Source: Clostridia bacterium | Lineage (GTDB): Bacteria; Bacillota; Clostridia; Christensenellales; Aristaeellaceae | NCBI GenBank assembly: GCA_017937655.1 | Contig: JAGBDE010000038.1 | Location: 54,808 to 118,807 of the forward strand | Length of the DNA stretch: 64,000 nt | Direction of reading: 5' to 3' | Shown: piece by piece, positions 10,933 to 18,763 of the stretch | Numbering within the stretch: the first letter of the stretch is position 1 | Layout: every line of letters starts with the position of its first letter | Translations under genes and position numbers: made by a program | Notes under the pieces: generated by a model | Database searches by the model: none | What the model was told of the DNA's origin: nothing | Seen by the model: the letters and a program-made list of their open reading frames with translations, nothing else

Positions 10933-10959
10933 TATACAAATGTTTTGGAGGGAGCCGTT

Positions 10960-11718
10960 TTGGAAATCATCAAGCCCCTGAAAAAGCGCTACGGTTTTGA
11001 AACCAAGGGAATGCAAGTGCTGGGCTATTCACTCAAGCCGTTTTTTGGATGCAAATGCAATGTGCCTGACTACCTCCGGGAGCTGAATGAGCCGGTAATA
11101 TTTGTGTGCAACCATTACGAGCTTTTCGGTCCGGCGGCCGTGACACTGTCACTGCCGGTCAACTTCCGGCCCTGGACTAACAGCATCGTGGTCAACGCAA
11201 CAGAAAGCGTAGAGAAGATGATTGTTGGTTTCCAGCATACTTTCCCTTTTCTGTCGGAGAAGGGCGCACGGAAGGCTCTGAACGCTCTGGCGCCCACCGT
11301 GGAACGGGTGATGAGCCATTTTGCTCCCATTGCCGTCTACCACGACAGCCTGGGCAAACAAATGCGAGCCATCGATCAGTCGGTGGACGTCCTTTTGGCC
11401 GGGGATAACATTGTTCTGTTCCCGGAAACTGCCCTGCCCAAATACTCCAAAGGCAGGGTGACGGAATTCTTCCGCAGCTTTGCCCTGATCGGCGAATACT
11501 ACCGCCGCAGGACCGGCGGTAGCGCCATCTTCTGTCCCCTGTATGTGGACAAAAAGCACCGCAAGCTGTGTTTTGGCCAGCTGGTACGCTACGGCCAGGA
11601 AAGCGCCGCTAAAGAATGTGATCGCATTGTCCGGGAGGTTCGCAGCCAGATCCTGGCCATGGCGGATGAAGCCCTGGGCCCGCTTCCTGCCCTGCCCGCC
11701 GTAGGAGGACAAGCCTGA
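10960..11718 (+). CDS. PlsC-like glycerolipid acyltransferase
   Basis: Probably acylates lysophosphatidic acid or another lysolipid at the membrane. In this 252-residue protein the first acyltransferase block reads CNHYELFGP: the NH of NHxxxxD is kept but the Asp position is Gly, a departure from the catalytic dyad. A FPEGT-like block is present as VLFPETALPKYSKG. TTG 10960, seven bases after TTGGAGGG, is preferred; an in-frame TTG at 10945 overlaps that site. The stop overlaps the next start (TGATG), so it is coupled to the glycosyltransferase. The changed dyad means activity or substrate may differ from standard PlsC. Confidence 0.75.
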   Translation: MEIIKPLKKRYGFETKGMQVLGYSLKPFFGCKCNVPDYLRELNEPVIFVCNHYELFGPAAVTLSLPVNFRPWTNSIVVNATESVEKMIVGFQHTFPFLSEKGARKALNALAPTVERVMSHFAPIAVYHDSLGKQMRAIDQSVDVLLAGDNIVLFPETALPKYSKGRVTEFFRSFALIGEYYRRRTGGSAIFCPLYVDKKHRKLCFGQLVRYGQESAAKECDRIVREVRSQILAMADEALGPLPALPAVGGQA

Positions 11719-12839
11719 TGAAAACCCTGATCCTGAGTGCCAATACCGGCCAAGGCCACAATTCCTGCGCCAGGGCCATCCAGGAAACGTTCTTGTCCCA
11801 GGGGGACGAGTGCGATATTCAGGATGTTTTTGGTCTTGTGTCCCGGAAGCTTTCCAGGGTTATTTCCCGAAACCACGAAAACACCTATCGGCATAATCCT
11901 GCCAGATCCGATGCAGAATACCGTTTTTTGGAAAAGCACCCGGAAATATTCCAGCAGAGGCGCATTGTGTACCGGGTGATGAGTGCCGGGCGCAAGCCCG
12001 TGGCGCAATGTGTTCGCCAGGGTGGATATGACGCGGTCATTTGCACACATGTGTTGGCCGCCATGATTTTGACAGCCGCCATCCACAAGGAGCGGCTTCA
12101 GGTTCAATCCGCTTTTGTGGCCACGGATTACTCCTGCGCGCCCGGGGTGAACGGCACCCGACTGGACTGGTATTTCATCCCCCATCCAAACCTGACCCGG
12201 GACTTTCTTGCGGCGGATGTTCCTGTAGAAAAGCTCATTCCCACGGGCATCCCGGTGCAGCAGGATTTCCGGCCCTGCAACGATAAACCCTCTGCCAAAG
12301 CAACCTTTGGCATTGCTCCTGCCAACCGCCATCTGCTGATGATGTGCGGCAGCATGGGCTGCGGGCCCATCCCGGAATTGCTTTCGCTGCTGGCGGCGCA
12401 GCTTCCCGAAAGCTGGGAGATCACCGTGGTCTGCGGCACCAACGCAAAGCTGCAGGAGCAGCTTAGCCGGGAGCATGCAAACAACGCCGCCATTCACATC
12501 CGCGGATACGAGAACCGCATGACCCAGCTCCTGTCCAGCGCGGATCTCTATCTGACAAAGCCCGGCGGTCTCAGCACCTCAGAGGCCGCCGCGGCGAACG
12601 TTCCTATGGTGTTTGTGGACACCGTATCCGGCTGCGAAGCCAACAACCTGCAGCATTTTTTGGCCCTGGGCGCAGCCATCACCGGCGATACCGTCGGGGC
12701 CGTGGTCCAGGAATGCCTTGCCCTGATGAATGACCCGATCCGCCTCGCCCAAATGGCAGACGCCCTGCGGTTTTCGACACTCCACAATTCTGCCAAAACC
12801 ATTTGGGCCACGATGCATCCCTCGGCCAGCAACGCATAG
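11718..12839 (+). CDS. MGDG-synthase/UgtP-type diacylglycerol glycosyltransferase
   Basis: GT28-family enzyme of 373 residues, predicted to add sugar from a UDP donor to diacylglycerol, forming membrane glycolipid. The N-terminus LILSANTGQGHNSCARAI is the MGDG_synth lipid-acceptor loop (usually GxGH). The C-terminal Rossmann half has MCGSMGCGPIPELL and the donor-binding block YLTKPGGLSTSEAAAANVPM. It is the last gene of the pgsA operon, coupled by an ATG/TGA overlap to the acyltransferase, which supports a joint phospholipid/glycolipid pathway. Processive or single addition cannot be told from sequence. Confidence 0.88.
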   Translation: MKTLILSANTGQGHNSCARAIQETFLSQGDECDIQDVFGLVSRKLSRVISRNHENTYRHNPARSDAEYRFLEKHPEIFQQRRIVYRVMSAGRKPVAQCVRQGGYDAVICTHVLAAMILTAAIHKERLQVQSAFVATDYSCAPGVNGTRLDWYFIPHPNLTRDFLAADVPVEKLIPTGIPVQQDFRPCNDKPSAKATFGIAPANRHLLMMCGSMGCGPIPELLSLLAAQLPESWEITVVCGTNAKLQEQLSREHANNAAIHIRGYENRMTQLLSSADLYLTKPGGLSTSEAAAANVPMVFVDTVSGCEANNLQHFLALGAAITGDTVGAVVQECLALMNDPIRLAQMADALRFSTLHNSAKTIWATMHPSASNA

Positions 12840-12860
12840 CCCCCCACAAGCACCATAAAG

Positions 12861-12896
12861 AAGAACCCGTTCAGCACACCGAACGGGTTCTTTTTT
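12861..12896. terminator. Bidirectional terminator between the lipid operon and the exported-protein operon
   Basis: Twelve-base-pair perfect stem AAGAACCCGTTC / GAACGGGTTCTT with an eight-base loop, followed by TTTT on the + strand. It lies between two convergent genes. Confidence 0.9.
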
Positions 12897-12905
12897 GCAA
12901 GAAAA

Positions 12906-13979
12906 TCAGTTGTTGGCCACCGCATCCTCCGAATAGATGCGCTTGAGGGTGGCGGAGCCTGCGATTCCGTCCTCATACAGGCTGTTTTTCTGCTGGAACA
13001 GCCGGACGGCTTCCGTGGTGGTATCATCGTACAAGCCGGTCGCCGCGTCCAGATACCCCAGCTTCACCAGCTGCTTCTGCATGGCATTAACGCCGCTGCC
13101 CCGCTGGCCCGGCTCCAGGGGCTCAAACTGGTACTCCGGCACAATGGAAGTCTGCATGACGCGGCCGTAAAACAGATCGTAGAAGTTGCCGCCCACCCGG
13201 TAGGCCGGGTATGCCATGGCCTCGTCGCCCCTGCCGGAATAGGGGGTCAGGTAGTAGCACCGCTCCATGCCCTTGGGTTCCACCCCCAGCTTGGAAAACA
13301 GGGCGATGGCCTCGTCCTCCGTTCTCAGCTCATGGGGCGTCTGGGCGCTGATCAGCAGGCTCCAGTGGGCTTCCAGCTCCACCAGATCGCCGGTCATGGC
13401 ATCCAGGACGATTTCCATGGCGTTGGGCTGGATGGGTTCGTCCGTGCCGTCGGAAAGACCCCAGTACAGCGGCAGTCCATCATGTTTCTGTACGTAGACG
13501 GCCTTGTACACGGGCTTGGCGCCCTTGATGCGCCCGTAAGCGGTGATGTACAAGAACTCCGCCTGGGGCAGATCCATTCCTTTGGCGATCTCGTCCGCCA
13601 GGATCCGGGCCTCCTCCATGGTGATGCCCCCCACCACGATGCCGTTGGGGATGGCATTCATTGTGCGGTCAAACCAGTAGGCTTTGTCATCGCTGCGACG
13701 GATGTAGTAGTGGCTTTGCAGAACGGGCTTGCGGGAACGATCCGGCCCGGCAATGAAGTAAGGAGCCTTACCCTGCCGGCCTTCCCGGTAGCCTTCCACC
13801 TCGCCCAGATTGCTGGTGATGACCACGTCCCGATCCTCATCCCCAAAGCAGAGTTCCCGGATGAACTCCGTCTGGTGAACATTCCGCAGGGCAGACACCG
13901 TCAGGATGGTATCCTGCTCCGCATATGCCGCGGTGGCAAACAGCGCCAAAATCAGCGCCAAACAAAGGATCTTCTTCAT
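12906..13979 (-). CDS. Exported protein with C-terminal peptidoglycan-binding domain (YycI-like position)
   Basis: 357 residues: N-terminal signal sequence (MKKILCLALILALFATAAYA), a central region of about 270 residues with no family I can name, and a PG_binding_1 domain at about residues 285-345 (GSGVNAMQKQLVKLGYLD, TTEAVRLFQQKNSL). The central part has alternating strand-like blocks reminiscent of PepSY/YycI folds, an impression only. The ATG at 13979 overlaps the preceding stop by four bases; a GTG nine bases upstream is possible but less likely. Last gene of the response regulator-kinase-exported-exported unit, so a wall-linked sensory or effector role for the kinase is plausible. Confidence 0.8.
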   Translation of the reverse strand: MKKILCLALILALFATAAYAEQDTILTVSALRNVHQTEFIRELCFGDEDRDVVITSNLGEVEGYREGRQGKAPYFIAGPDRSRKPVLQSHYYIRRSDDKAYWFDRTMNAIPNGIVVGGITMEEARILADEIAKGMDLPQAEFLYITAYGRIKGAKPVYKAVYVQKHDGLPLYWGLSDGTDEPIQPNAMEIVLDAMTGDLVELEAHWSLLISAQTPHELRTEDEAIALFSKLGVEPKGMERCYYLTPYSGRGDEAMAYPAYRVGGNFYDLFYGRVMQTSIVPEYQFEPLEPGQRGSGVNAMQKQLVKLGYLDAATGLYDDTTTEAVRLFQQKNSLYEDGIAGSATLKRIYSEDAVANN

Positions 13980-15448
13980 TCTCCCCACCCCCTCATTGCG
14001 TCTTCATAGGCATGGTTGACGTTGTACTCCTCTACCAGCCGGCTGTGATGCGCGTCCATATAAATCACGAAATCCGGCCGTTCTTCGGCGTAGGAAATGC
14101 ACACCCGGTAGTGGCTTCCGTCCTCCATGAGCACGTGGATCTGCACGCCGTAGTCCACGTTGGAAAGGGAGATCTCGCCGTAGTTTTCCGTCTGGGCCAC
14201 GTCCACGCCATCGTTGCGGGTCTTCTTGACCCAATCCAGGGCGATGTCCGTCCATTTGGGCAGATAGGGATCCATGCGGGCGGATATGCCGCCTGTGCGC
14301 AGGTACTGCACGGAAGCATACGCCAGACTGCCGTCTTCCACGGACAGCCAGCCCTCCCAGACGGAATGGTCATTGGGAGACTGGGGCTCAAACTCCGCCG
14401 CATACAGCTTACGGTCATCCCGGTGACTCTTCAGTTTCTCATCGGCTTCGTAAAGCTCTTCATGGATGCGGGTGGTGGAGATGGGCATGCCCATCAGGTT
14501 GTGCATGTTCAAGCGGGTCAGGCTTTCCCACTGAATGTAGTCCTCGCCGTCGTACTGGGTCTGGCCCAGGTTCAGGGCGGCCATTTTCAGCAGCTCCGAG
14601 TCCGTCAGCTGCCGGGCAGGCAGGAAGTAGAAGGTCTCCTTCATGCAGAACTCCGCAGGGTTGAGTTTGATCCAGCCCAGGCCGTCATCCACCGGCACAG
14701 GGGACAGCTCGTCCTCCGGCACAAGGCCGCCCCGGCGGTACATGTCCGTCAGGGTGGCAAGCCGCTGGGACTCGTCGCCCGCATAGCCGCGGGTCATTTC
14801 CATCACGCCGCCCCGCATGCAGTTGCGCCAGCTGAGGGCGTAGGGGTCAAACTCCAGCCCCAGGGATGCGTACCCGTCGATAATCATCAGCATTTCCTCA
14901 TCCGTCAGGGTGCGGTAGGGCAGGATCAGGAACACGGGCTCGCCCTGGTACAGCTCCGCTGGCAGCGGATACACGCCCACGCTCACGTTCTCCGTCCGGT
15001 TGATCACGCCCAGGCTGGGACGCTCGCCGCTTACGTAGCGGGCCTTCACCTGGGGGAACCGCTGCAACTCGTCCGTGGTCAGGGCCGGATACCACATGTA
15101 TTCCCCGCCCATAGAATCGTAGAGGCTGCGGTATTCGGAGTAGAAGGCCTCCAGGTCGATGGCATACTCGTTTTCCGCAACGTCCAGCTGCAGGCTGAAC
15201 ATGGGTTCCGCGGTGGGCAAAACATACACCACGTTTTCTTCCAGCAGCTCCCCGGTGGATGCGGTGGGCAGCTGGGGGATGTCCACGATTGCGTCCGTGG
15301 GCAGGGCCGGCATGGGCGTGGGATGGGCTTCCATCTCCGCGGGCCGGGGCGTGGGGGTCATCATGGGCGGCAATGTAGCCTCCGCCCAGGCTGACATGGG
15401 AAGCAGCACAAACGCTGCCAACAGGATCATCCATCTGATTCGTTTCAT
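13976..15448 (-). CDS. Exported protein of unknown function, third gene of the two-component operon
   Basis: 490 residues with a clear signal peptide (MKRIRWMILLAAFVLLPMSAWA), then a Pro/Thr-rich spacer (residues 25-60), then a large acidic extracytoplasmic part with no membrane helix, no catalytic motif and no recognised domain. It overlaps the kinase stop (ATGA) and the next exported gene (ATGA). The order regulator, kinase, about 490-residue exported protein, about 360-residue exported protein mirrors walR-walK-yycH-yycI, where YycH and YycI modulate the kinase from outside. The resemblance is in gene order and size; homology is not shown. Confidence 0.75.
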   Translation of the reverse strand: MKRIRWMILLAAFVLLPMSAWAEATLPPMMTPTPRPAEMEAHPTPMPALPTDAIVDIPQLPTASTGELLEENVVYVLPTAEPMFSLQLDVAENEYAIDLEAFYSEYRSLYDSMGGEYMWYPALTTDELQRFPQVKARYVSGERPSLGVINRTENVSVGVYPLPAELYQGEPVFLILPYRTLTDEEMLMIIDGYASLGLEFDPYALSWRNCMRGGVMEMTRGYAGDESQRLATLTDMYRRGGLVPEDELSPVPVDDGLGWIKLNPAEFCMKETFYFLPARQLTDSELLKMAALNLGQTQYDGEDYIQWESLTRLNMHNLMGMPISTTRIHEELYEADEKLKSHRDDRKLYAAEFEPQSPNDHSVWEGWLSVEDGSLAYASVQYLRTGGISARMDPYLPKWTDIALDWVKKTRNDGVDVAQTENYGEISLSNVDYGVQIHVLMEDGSHYRVCISYAEERPDFVIYMDAHHSRLVEEYNVNHAYEDAMRGWGE

Positions 15449-16842
15449 GGATGCATCACCTCCTGAGCATAGGGTACATCAGAGGGTGTAACGGAGTCCG
15501 CAACGGGTTGTAAACAAGTGGTAACAGTGGCGGTGGTGCCTTCGCCGGGCGTTGATTCGTAGGCAAGGGTACCCTGATGCATTTCCACAATCCGCTTGCA
15601 GAGGCTGAGGCCCAGACCGGCGCCGCCAAGGCTGCGGGTGCGGGCTTTGTCCGCCTTGTAGAAGGGTTCAAACAGGTGGCTGAGCTGCTCCTCCGTCATG
15701 CCGCAGCCCTCATCCCGGACGACAAACCCGGTTTCCGTAGTCCGCAGGGTGATGGTCTGCCCGGGACTGGACGCCCGAATGGCGTTGACGGTCAGATTAT
15801 CCGCCAGGAGGGCCAGCAGCTCCCGGTCGCCCAGGACGACGCTGTCCGGCCCCTCCACCTGGATGGTCACGTCTCCCGCCTGGGCTTTCAGCCGCGCGGC
15901 GGTTTCCTGCAGCAGCGACAGCAGCCGGACTTCTTCCGTTTCCAGGGGCTCGTGATGGAGCTGGGTCAGTTTCATCAGCTGGGCGTCCATTTCCGTCAGC
16001 CGCTTGATCTCCCGGGCCATCTCGTCCAGAATTTGGGCACGCTCCTGTTCCTCCAGGGGCATTTCCAAAAGCCGCACGTTGCCCAAAAGGGAACACAGCG
16101 GCGTGCGCATTTCGTGGGCCAGAGCGTCCAGCATGGCCTGCCGGTTTTGGGCCTCCTGCTTCAGGCTTTCCTCCCGGGACAAAACCGCCTTTTCCATTTC
16201 CGCAAAAGACCGGGCCAAAGCGCCCAGCTCGTCCCGGCGGGCTGTGGGCAAAGCCTGCCCTTCCTCCCCCGCCGCCAAAGCCTGGGCGGCATCCGTCAGC
16301 CGGGCCACAGGCCGGGTGAAACGGCTGGCCACCAGCCAGCTCATCACAATCATGACCACAGACCCCAAAGCCGCCGCCAGCAGGAAAACCCGCCGCATCT
16401 CCGCGCGCATTTCATACAGGTCGCTGACGTCCCGAAGCACCAGCAGCGTCACCTGGCTGGTGAGCGGCTCCGCGATCACAAACTTTTCCGGCCGGGACAG
16501 GGTGTCCAGCATGCCGGTGCGGGATCGGCCCAGCATGGCCTCGTAGTTGCGGTTTGGCAGCCTGGCCCCGCCGATGGGCACACGGTTATAGCAGAAAATC
16601 AGCTCCACGCCCTGGGCGGCGTACGCCCGCCGGTACTGCCGGGCCGCCTGCACCACGCCGTCGTAGTTCAGGGGCTTGATAGCGTCCTTTACCTGGGCAG
16701 CGATCATCGCTTCCATCATCTGCGCCCGCTCCTGCTCCCGCTGCATGGCCAGATCAAAACTGCGCTGGCTCATGAACCAGGCAAGGAGCATCAGCAGGGG
16801 CAAAAAAACCAGCACCATCCAGATCATCAGCCGCCGTTTCAT
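15445..16842 (-). CDS. Sensor histidine kinase with extracytoplasmic sensor and HAMP domain
   Basis: 465-residue membrane kinase: helix 1 (about residues 6-24), an outside sensor of about 125 residues, helix 2 (about 151-173), HAMP (about 174-225), then HisKA with His243 in LDALAHEMRTPLCSLLGN. The ATP domain has VRDEGCGM and GGAGLGLSLCKRI. The N-box equivalent LADNLTVNAIRAS is slightly unusual (NLTVNA rather than NLLxNA). ATG 16842 overlaps the regulator stop by four bases; the longer upstream frame is spurious. Its own stop overlaps the exported-protein gene, so all four proteins are made in coupled amounts. Confidence 0.93.
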   Translation of the reverse strand: MKRRLMIWMVLVFLPLLMLLAWFMSQRSFDLAMQREQERAQMMEAMIAAQVKDAIKPLNYDGVVQAARQYRRAYAAQGVELIFCYNRVPIGGARLPNRNYEAMLGRSRTGMLDTLSRPEKFVIAEPLTSQVTLLVLRDVSDLYEMRAEMRRVFLLAAALGSVVMIVMSWLVASRFTRPVARLTDAAQALAAGEEGQALPTARRDELGALARSFAEMEKAVLSREESLKQEAQNRQAMLDALAHEMRTPLCSLLGNVRLLEMPLEEQERAQILDEMAREIKRLTEMDAQLMKLTQLHHEPLETEEVRLLSLLQETAARLKAQAGDVTIQVEGPDSVVLGDRELLALLADNLTVNAIRASSPGQTITLRTTETGFVVRDEGCGMTEEQLSHLFEPFYKADKARTRSLGGAGLGLSLCKRIVEMHQGTLAYESTPGEGTTATVTTCLQPVADSVTPSDVPYAQEVMHP

Positions 16843-17495
16843 GCTTCTGTCCTCCGTGTGTAGCGATAGCCCCGCTTGTACACCGTCTCGATCACATCCG
16901 CGCCCAGCTTGGCCCGGAGCCGCTGCACATGCACGTCCACGGTGCGGCTTTCGCCGGTGTAGTCCCAGCCCCAGACCTGGGCCAGCAGCTTTTCCCGGCT
17001 GAGCACTGCGCCCTCGCACTGCACCAGCTGGGCCAGCAGGTCAAACTCCATGGCGGTCAAAAGCACGGGTTCCTGACCCAGATGCACCGTCCGGGCGTTG
17101 AAATCCACGGTGAGTAGCGCGTCGCTGTAGGTGTTTTTCATGGTGCGGCGCAGGATCACGTCAATCCGGGCCAATAGTTCCGCAGGCTCAAAGGGTTTGA
17201 GGATGTAGTCGTCCGCGCCCAGGCGCAGGCCGTACACCCGGTCGCTGACGGCGGTGCGGGCGGTCAAAAACAGCACCGGGATGCCTTTTTCCAGAAACGC
17301 CGGCGCCAGGGAAAAGCCGTCCTCCCCGGGCATCATGATGTCCAAAAGCGCCACGTCGATGGGATGATTTTCCAGCAGTTGCCGGGCCTCTGCGCCGTCC
17401 CGGGCCATGAGGCAGGTGTGCCCCGCCAGCCGCAGATGGCGGGCCAACATATCGCGAATGGAAGCTTCATCGTCAGCAAAAAGAATACAGGCCAT
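16839..17495 (-). CDS. OmpR/PhoB-family response regulator
   Basis: 218 residues. Receiver: acidic pair in LFADDEASI, phospho-acceptor Asp in VALLDIMMPGEDG, Thr in FLTART and Lys in ILKPFEPAEL. Winged helix at the C-terminus: LTAMEFDLLAQLV, SRTVDVHVQRLRAKL and VYKRGYRYT. ATG 17495 is chosen because AGGAGG lies seven bases upstream; the frame extends 24 codons further without support. It heads the four-gene unit. The promoter region carries TTACA direct repeats spaced 11 bases apart, as expected for autoregulation by a PhoB-type regulator. Confidence 0.94.
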   Translation of the reverse strand: MACILFADDEASIRDMLARHLRLAGHTCLMARDGAEARQLLENHPIDVALLDIMMPGEDGFSLAPAFLEKGIPVLFLTARTAVSDRVYGLRLGADDYILKPFEPAELLARIDVILRRTMKNTYSDALLTVDFNARTVHLGQEPVLLTAMEFDLLAQLVQCEGAVLSREKLLAQVWGWDYTGESRTVDVHVQRLRAKLGADVIETVYKRGYRYTRRTEA

Positions 17496-17516
17496 ATGAA
17501 CCCCTCCTATGCAACC

Positions 17517-17559
17517 ATTGTAGCACAGATCGGTCCAGGCGGATGTAACGGTGTTGTAA
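17517..17559 (-). promoter_or_regulatory. Promoter with PhoB/PhoP-like direct repeats, two-component operon
   Basis: On the - strand, an extended -10 TGCTACAAT (17525-17517) lies about 22 bases before the regulator start. Upstream, where a -35 would be, TTACA occurs at 17559-17555 and again at 17548-17544. The 11-base spacing is the usual half-site spacing of OmpR/PhoB-type regulators. Lack of a good -35 hexamer fits activator dependence. Confidence 0.5.
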
Positions 17560-17567
17560 AACCACAC

Positions 17568-17597
17568 AAAAAAGCCGCAGGCAAGCCCGCAGCCTTT
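17568..17597 (-). terminator. Terminator of the spoIIA operon
   Basis: On the - strand a GC-rich stem GCTGCGGGC / GCCTGCGGC (two G-U pairs) is followed by TTTTTT. It lies between sigF and the two-component operon promoter. The + strand also ends in T-rich sequence. Confidence 0.65.
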
Positions 17598-17605
17598 TCT
17601 TCATC

Positions 17606-17695
17606 TGGAGTCCATCCCCGGTAAAACCCAACCAAATGTGGTCTTCTTTTGGTTCTTTTCTTCTGACTCAGAAGAAAAGAACACCCCGCAATTTC
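17606..17695. repeat. Dispersed palindromic repeat, copy 2 (overlaps the 3' end of sigF)
   Basis: The palindrome has perfect 14-base arms at 17652-17665 and 17669-17682, separated by ACT. The flank resembles copy 1 at 7621-7702 (shared TCCCCGG and TTCTTTT blocks). The sigF stop codon (17668-17670) lies inside it, so the last residues of SigF (GVLFF) are encoded by the repeat. Confidence 0.78.
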
Positions 17696-18327
17696 TCCCG
17701 CCCCGCCTTCTCCCAACGGCTGACTTGCCCCTGGGAAACCTGGTACTTTTCCGCGATCTCCGCCTGGGTCAGGCCGGCAAAAAAACGCAGCCACAGTACC
17801 TGGCCATAGGGCTTGCCCAAAGAGCGCAGGGCGTCCTTCCAGAGGATGCGGTTTTCGAAATTGGCGCTGTCCTGGCAAAGCTGGTCGGCCAGGTCGGGCT
17901 GCACCACGGCGGCCCGCATTCGCTCCCGGGCGTCCAGCATGGAAGCCAGGCGTTCCGGGGCTACGCCGGTCTTCTGGCCCAGCTCGTCCACGGTGGGCTC
18001 CCGGCCGGTGCGGCCGCGCAGCTCCTGGCGCAGGCTGTCCACCGCGCAGAGGATGCGCAGCTCCCGCCGGGGCACGTGCATGGGCAGATTCCGACGACAT
18101 AAGTCCTTGAGCGCGCCCAGCACAAAGGGGATGGCGTAGGACGCGAACCGGACGCCCTCCTCCGGGCGGAATCGGGCCGCTGCCCAGAGCAGCGCTGCCT
18201 CCGCCTCGCCGATCAGCTCTTCCATGGGAATGCCCCGCCCGGCAAATCGCCTGGCGCAATACACCGCCAGGCCGAAGTGCTCCCGGTCCCGGCTTGGGTC
18301 AGCTGATTTCGTCCAGCATTCGTTCAC
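17668..18327 (-). CDS. sigF: Sporulation sigma factor SigF (divergent, short)
   Basis: Forespore-specific sigma factor held inactive by SpoIIAB. The 219 residues are shorter than the roughly 255 of Bacillus SigF. Region 2 is divergent (PMEELIGEAEAALLWAAARF), region 3 spans PTVDELGQKTG, and region 4 has the helix-turn-helix LTQAEIAEKYQVSQGQVSRWE. The GTG at 18327 has a GAGGTGG site and overlaps spoIIAB by 29 bases. The C-terminus is altered by a palindromic repeat that provides the stop. Identity rests mainly on operon order plus sigma-70 regions 2-4; sequence alone would give only SigB/SigF/SigG group. Confidence 0.85.
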   Translation of the reverse strand: MNECWTKSADPSRDREHFGLAVYCARRFAGRGIPMEELIGEAEAALLWAAARFRPEEGVRFASYAIPFVLGALKDLCRRNLPMHVPRRELRILCAVDSLRQELRGRTGREPTVDELGQKTGVAPERLASMLDARERMRAAVVQPDLADQLCQDSANFENRILWKDALRSLGKPYGQVLWLRFFAGLTQAEIAEKYQVSQGQVSRWEKAGREKLRGVLFF

Positions 18328-18763
18328 GATGCAATCCCACCTCGCCGGTGATGTATTTCCGCATGGTCACCGTCGTGCCCTCGCCTGGCTTGCTGACCAC
18401 GTCCACCGCGTCCATGAAGGTCTGCATGACGCAAAAGCCCATGCCGCTTCGCTCCGCGCCGTCGCCGGTGGAATAAAAGGGCTGCATGGCCGTCTCCACG
18501 TCCTCCATGCCGCAGCCGTCGTCCTGCACGGTCACCGTCAGCATCCGCCGGTCGCAGTACTCCGCCTTCAGCCGCACCAGTCCGCCCTTGTTCTCATACC
18601 CGTGGACGATGGCGTTGGTCACCGCCTCGCTGACGGCGGTCTTGATGTCCGCCATCTCCGGCAGGGTGGGATTCAGCTGCACCGCAAAAGCCGCGATCAC
18701 CACCCGGGCAAAGGATTCGTTCTGGGGACATGCGGAAAAAATCACTTCCATCTGGTTCTGCAT
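18299..18763 (-). CDS. spoIIAB: Anti-sigma F factor / serine kinase SpoIIAB
   Basis: Binds and inhibits SigF and phosphorylates SpoIIAA, a GHKL-fold serine kinase. The 154-residue protein is clearly SpoIIAB: SACPQNESFARVVIAAFAVQ, then the N box EAVTNAIVHGYEN, the G1 box VQDDGCGM and the lid/G2 block GAERSGMGFCVMQTFMD. It starts at ATG 18763, sharing one base with the spoIIAA stop (TAATG), so antagonist and anti-sigma factor are coupled. The tail extends slightly beyond that of Bacillus. Confidence 0.97.
   Translation of the reverse strand: MQNQMEVIFSACPQNESFARVVIAAFAVQLNPTLPEMADIKTAVSEAVTNAIVHGYENKGGLVRLKAEYCDRRMLTVTVQDDGCGMEDVETAMQPFYSTGDGAERSGMGFCVMQTFMDAVDVVSKPGEGTTVTMRKYITGEVGLHRERMLDEIS

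Noticed and set aside
15480..15530. GTTACA/TGTAAC-like repeats near the kinase gene end as regulator sites
   Set aside because: They are inside coding sequence in a normal codon context and lack the regular 11-base spacing in one orientation.
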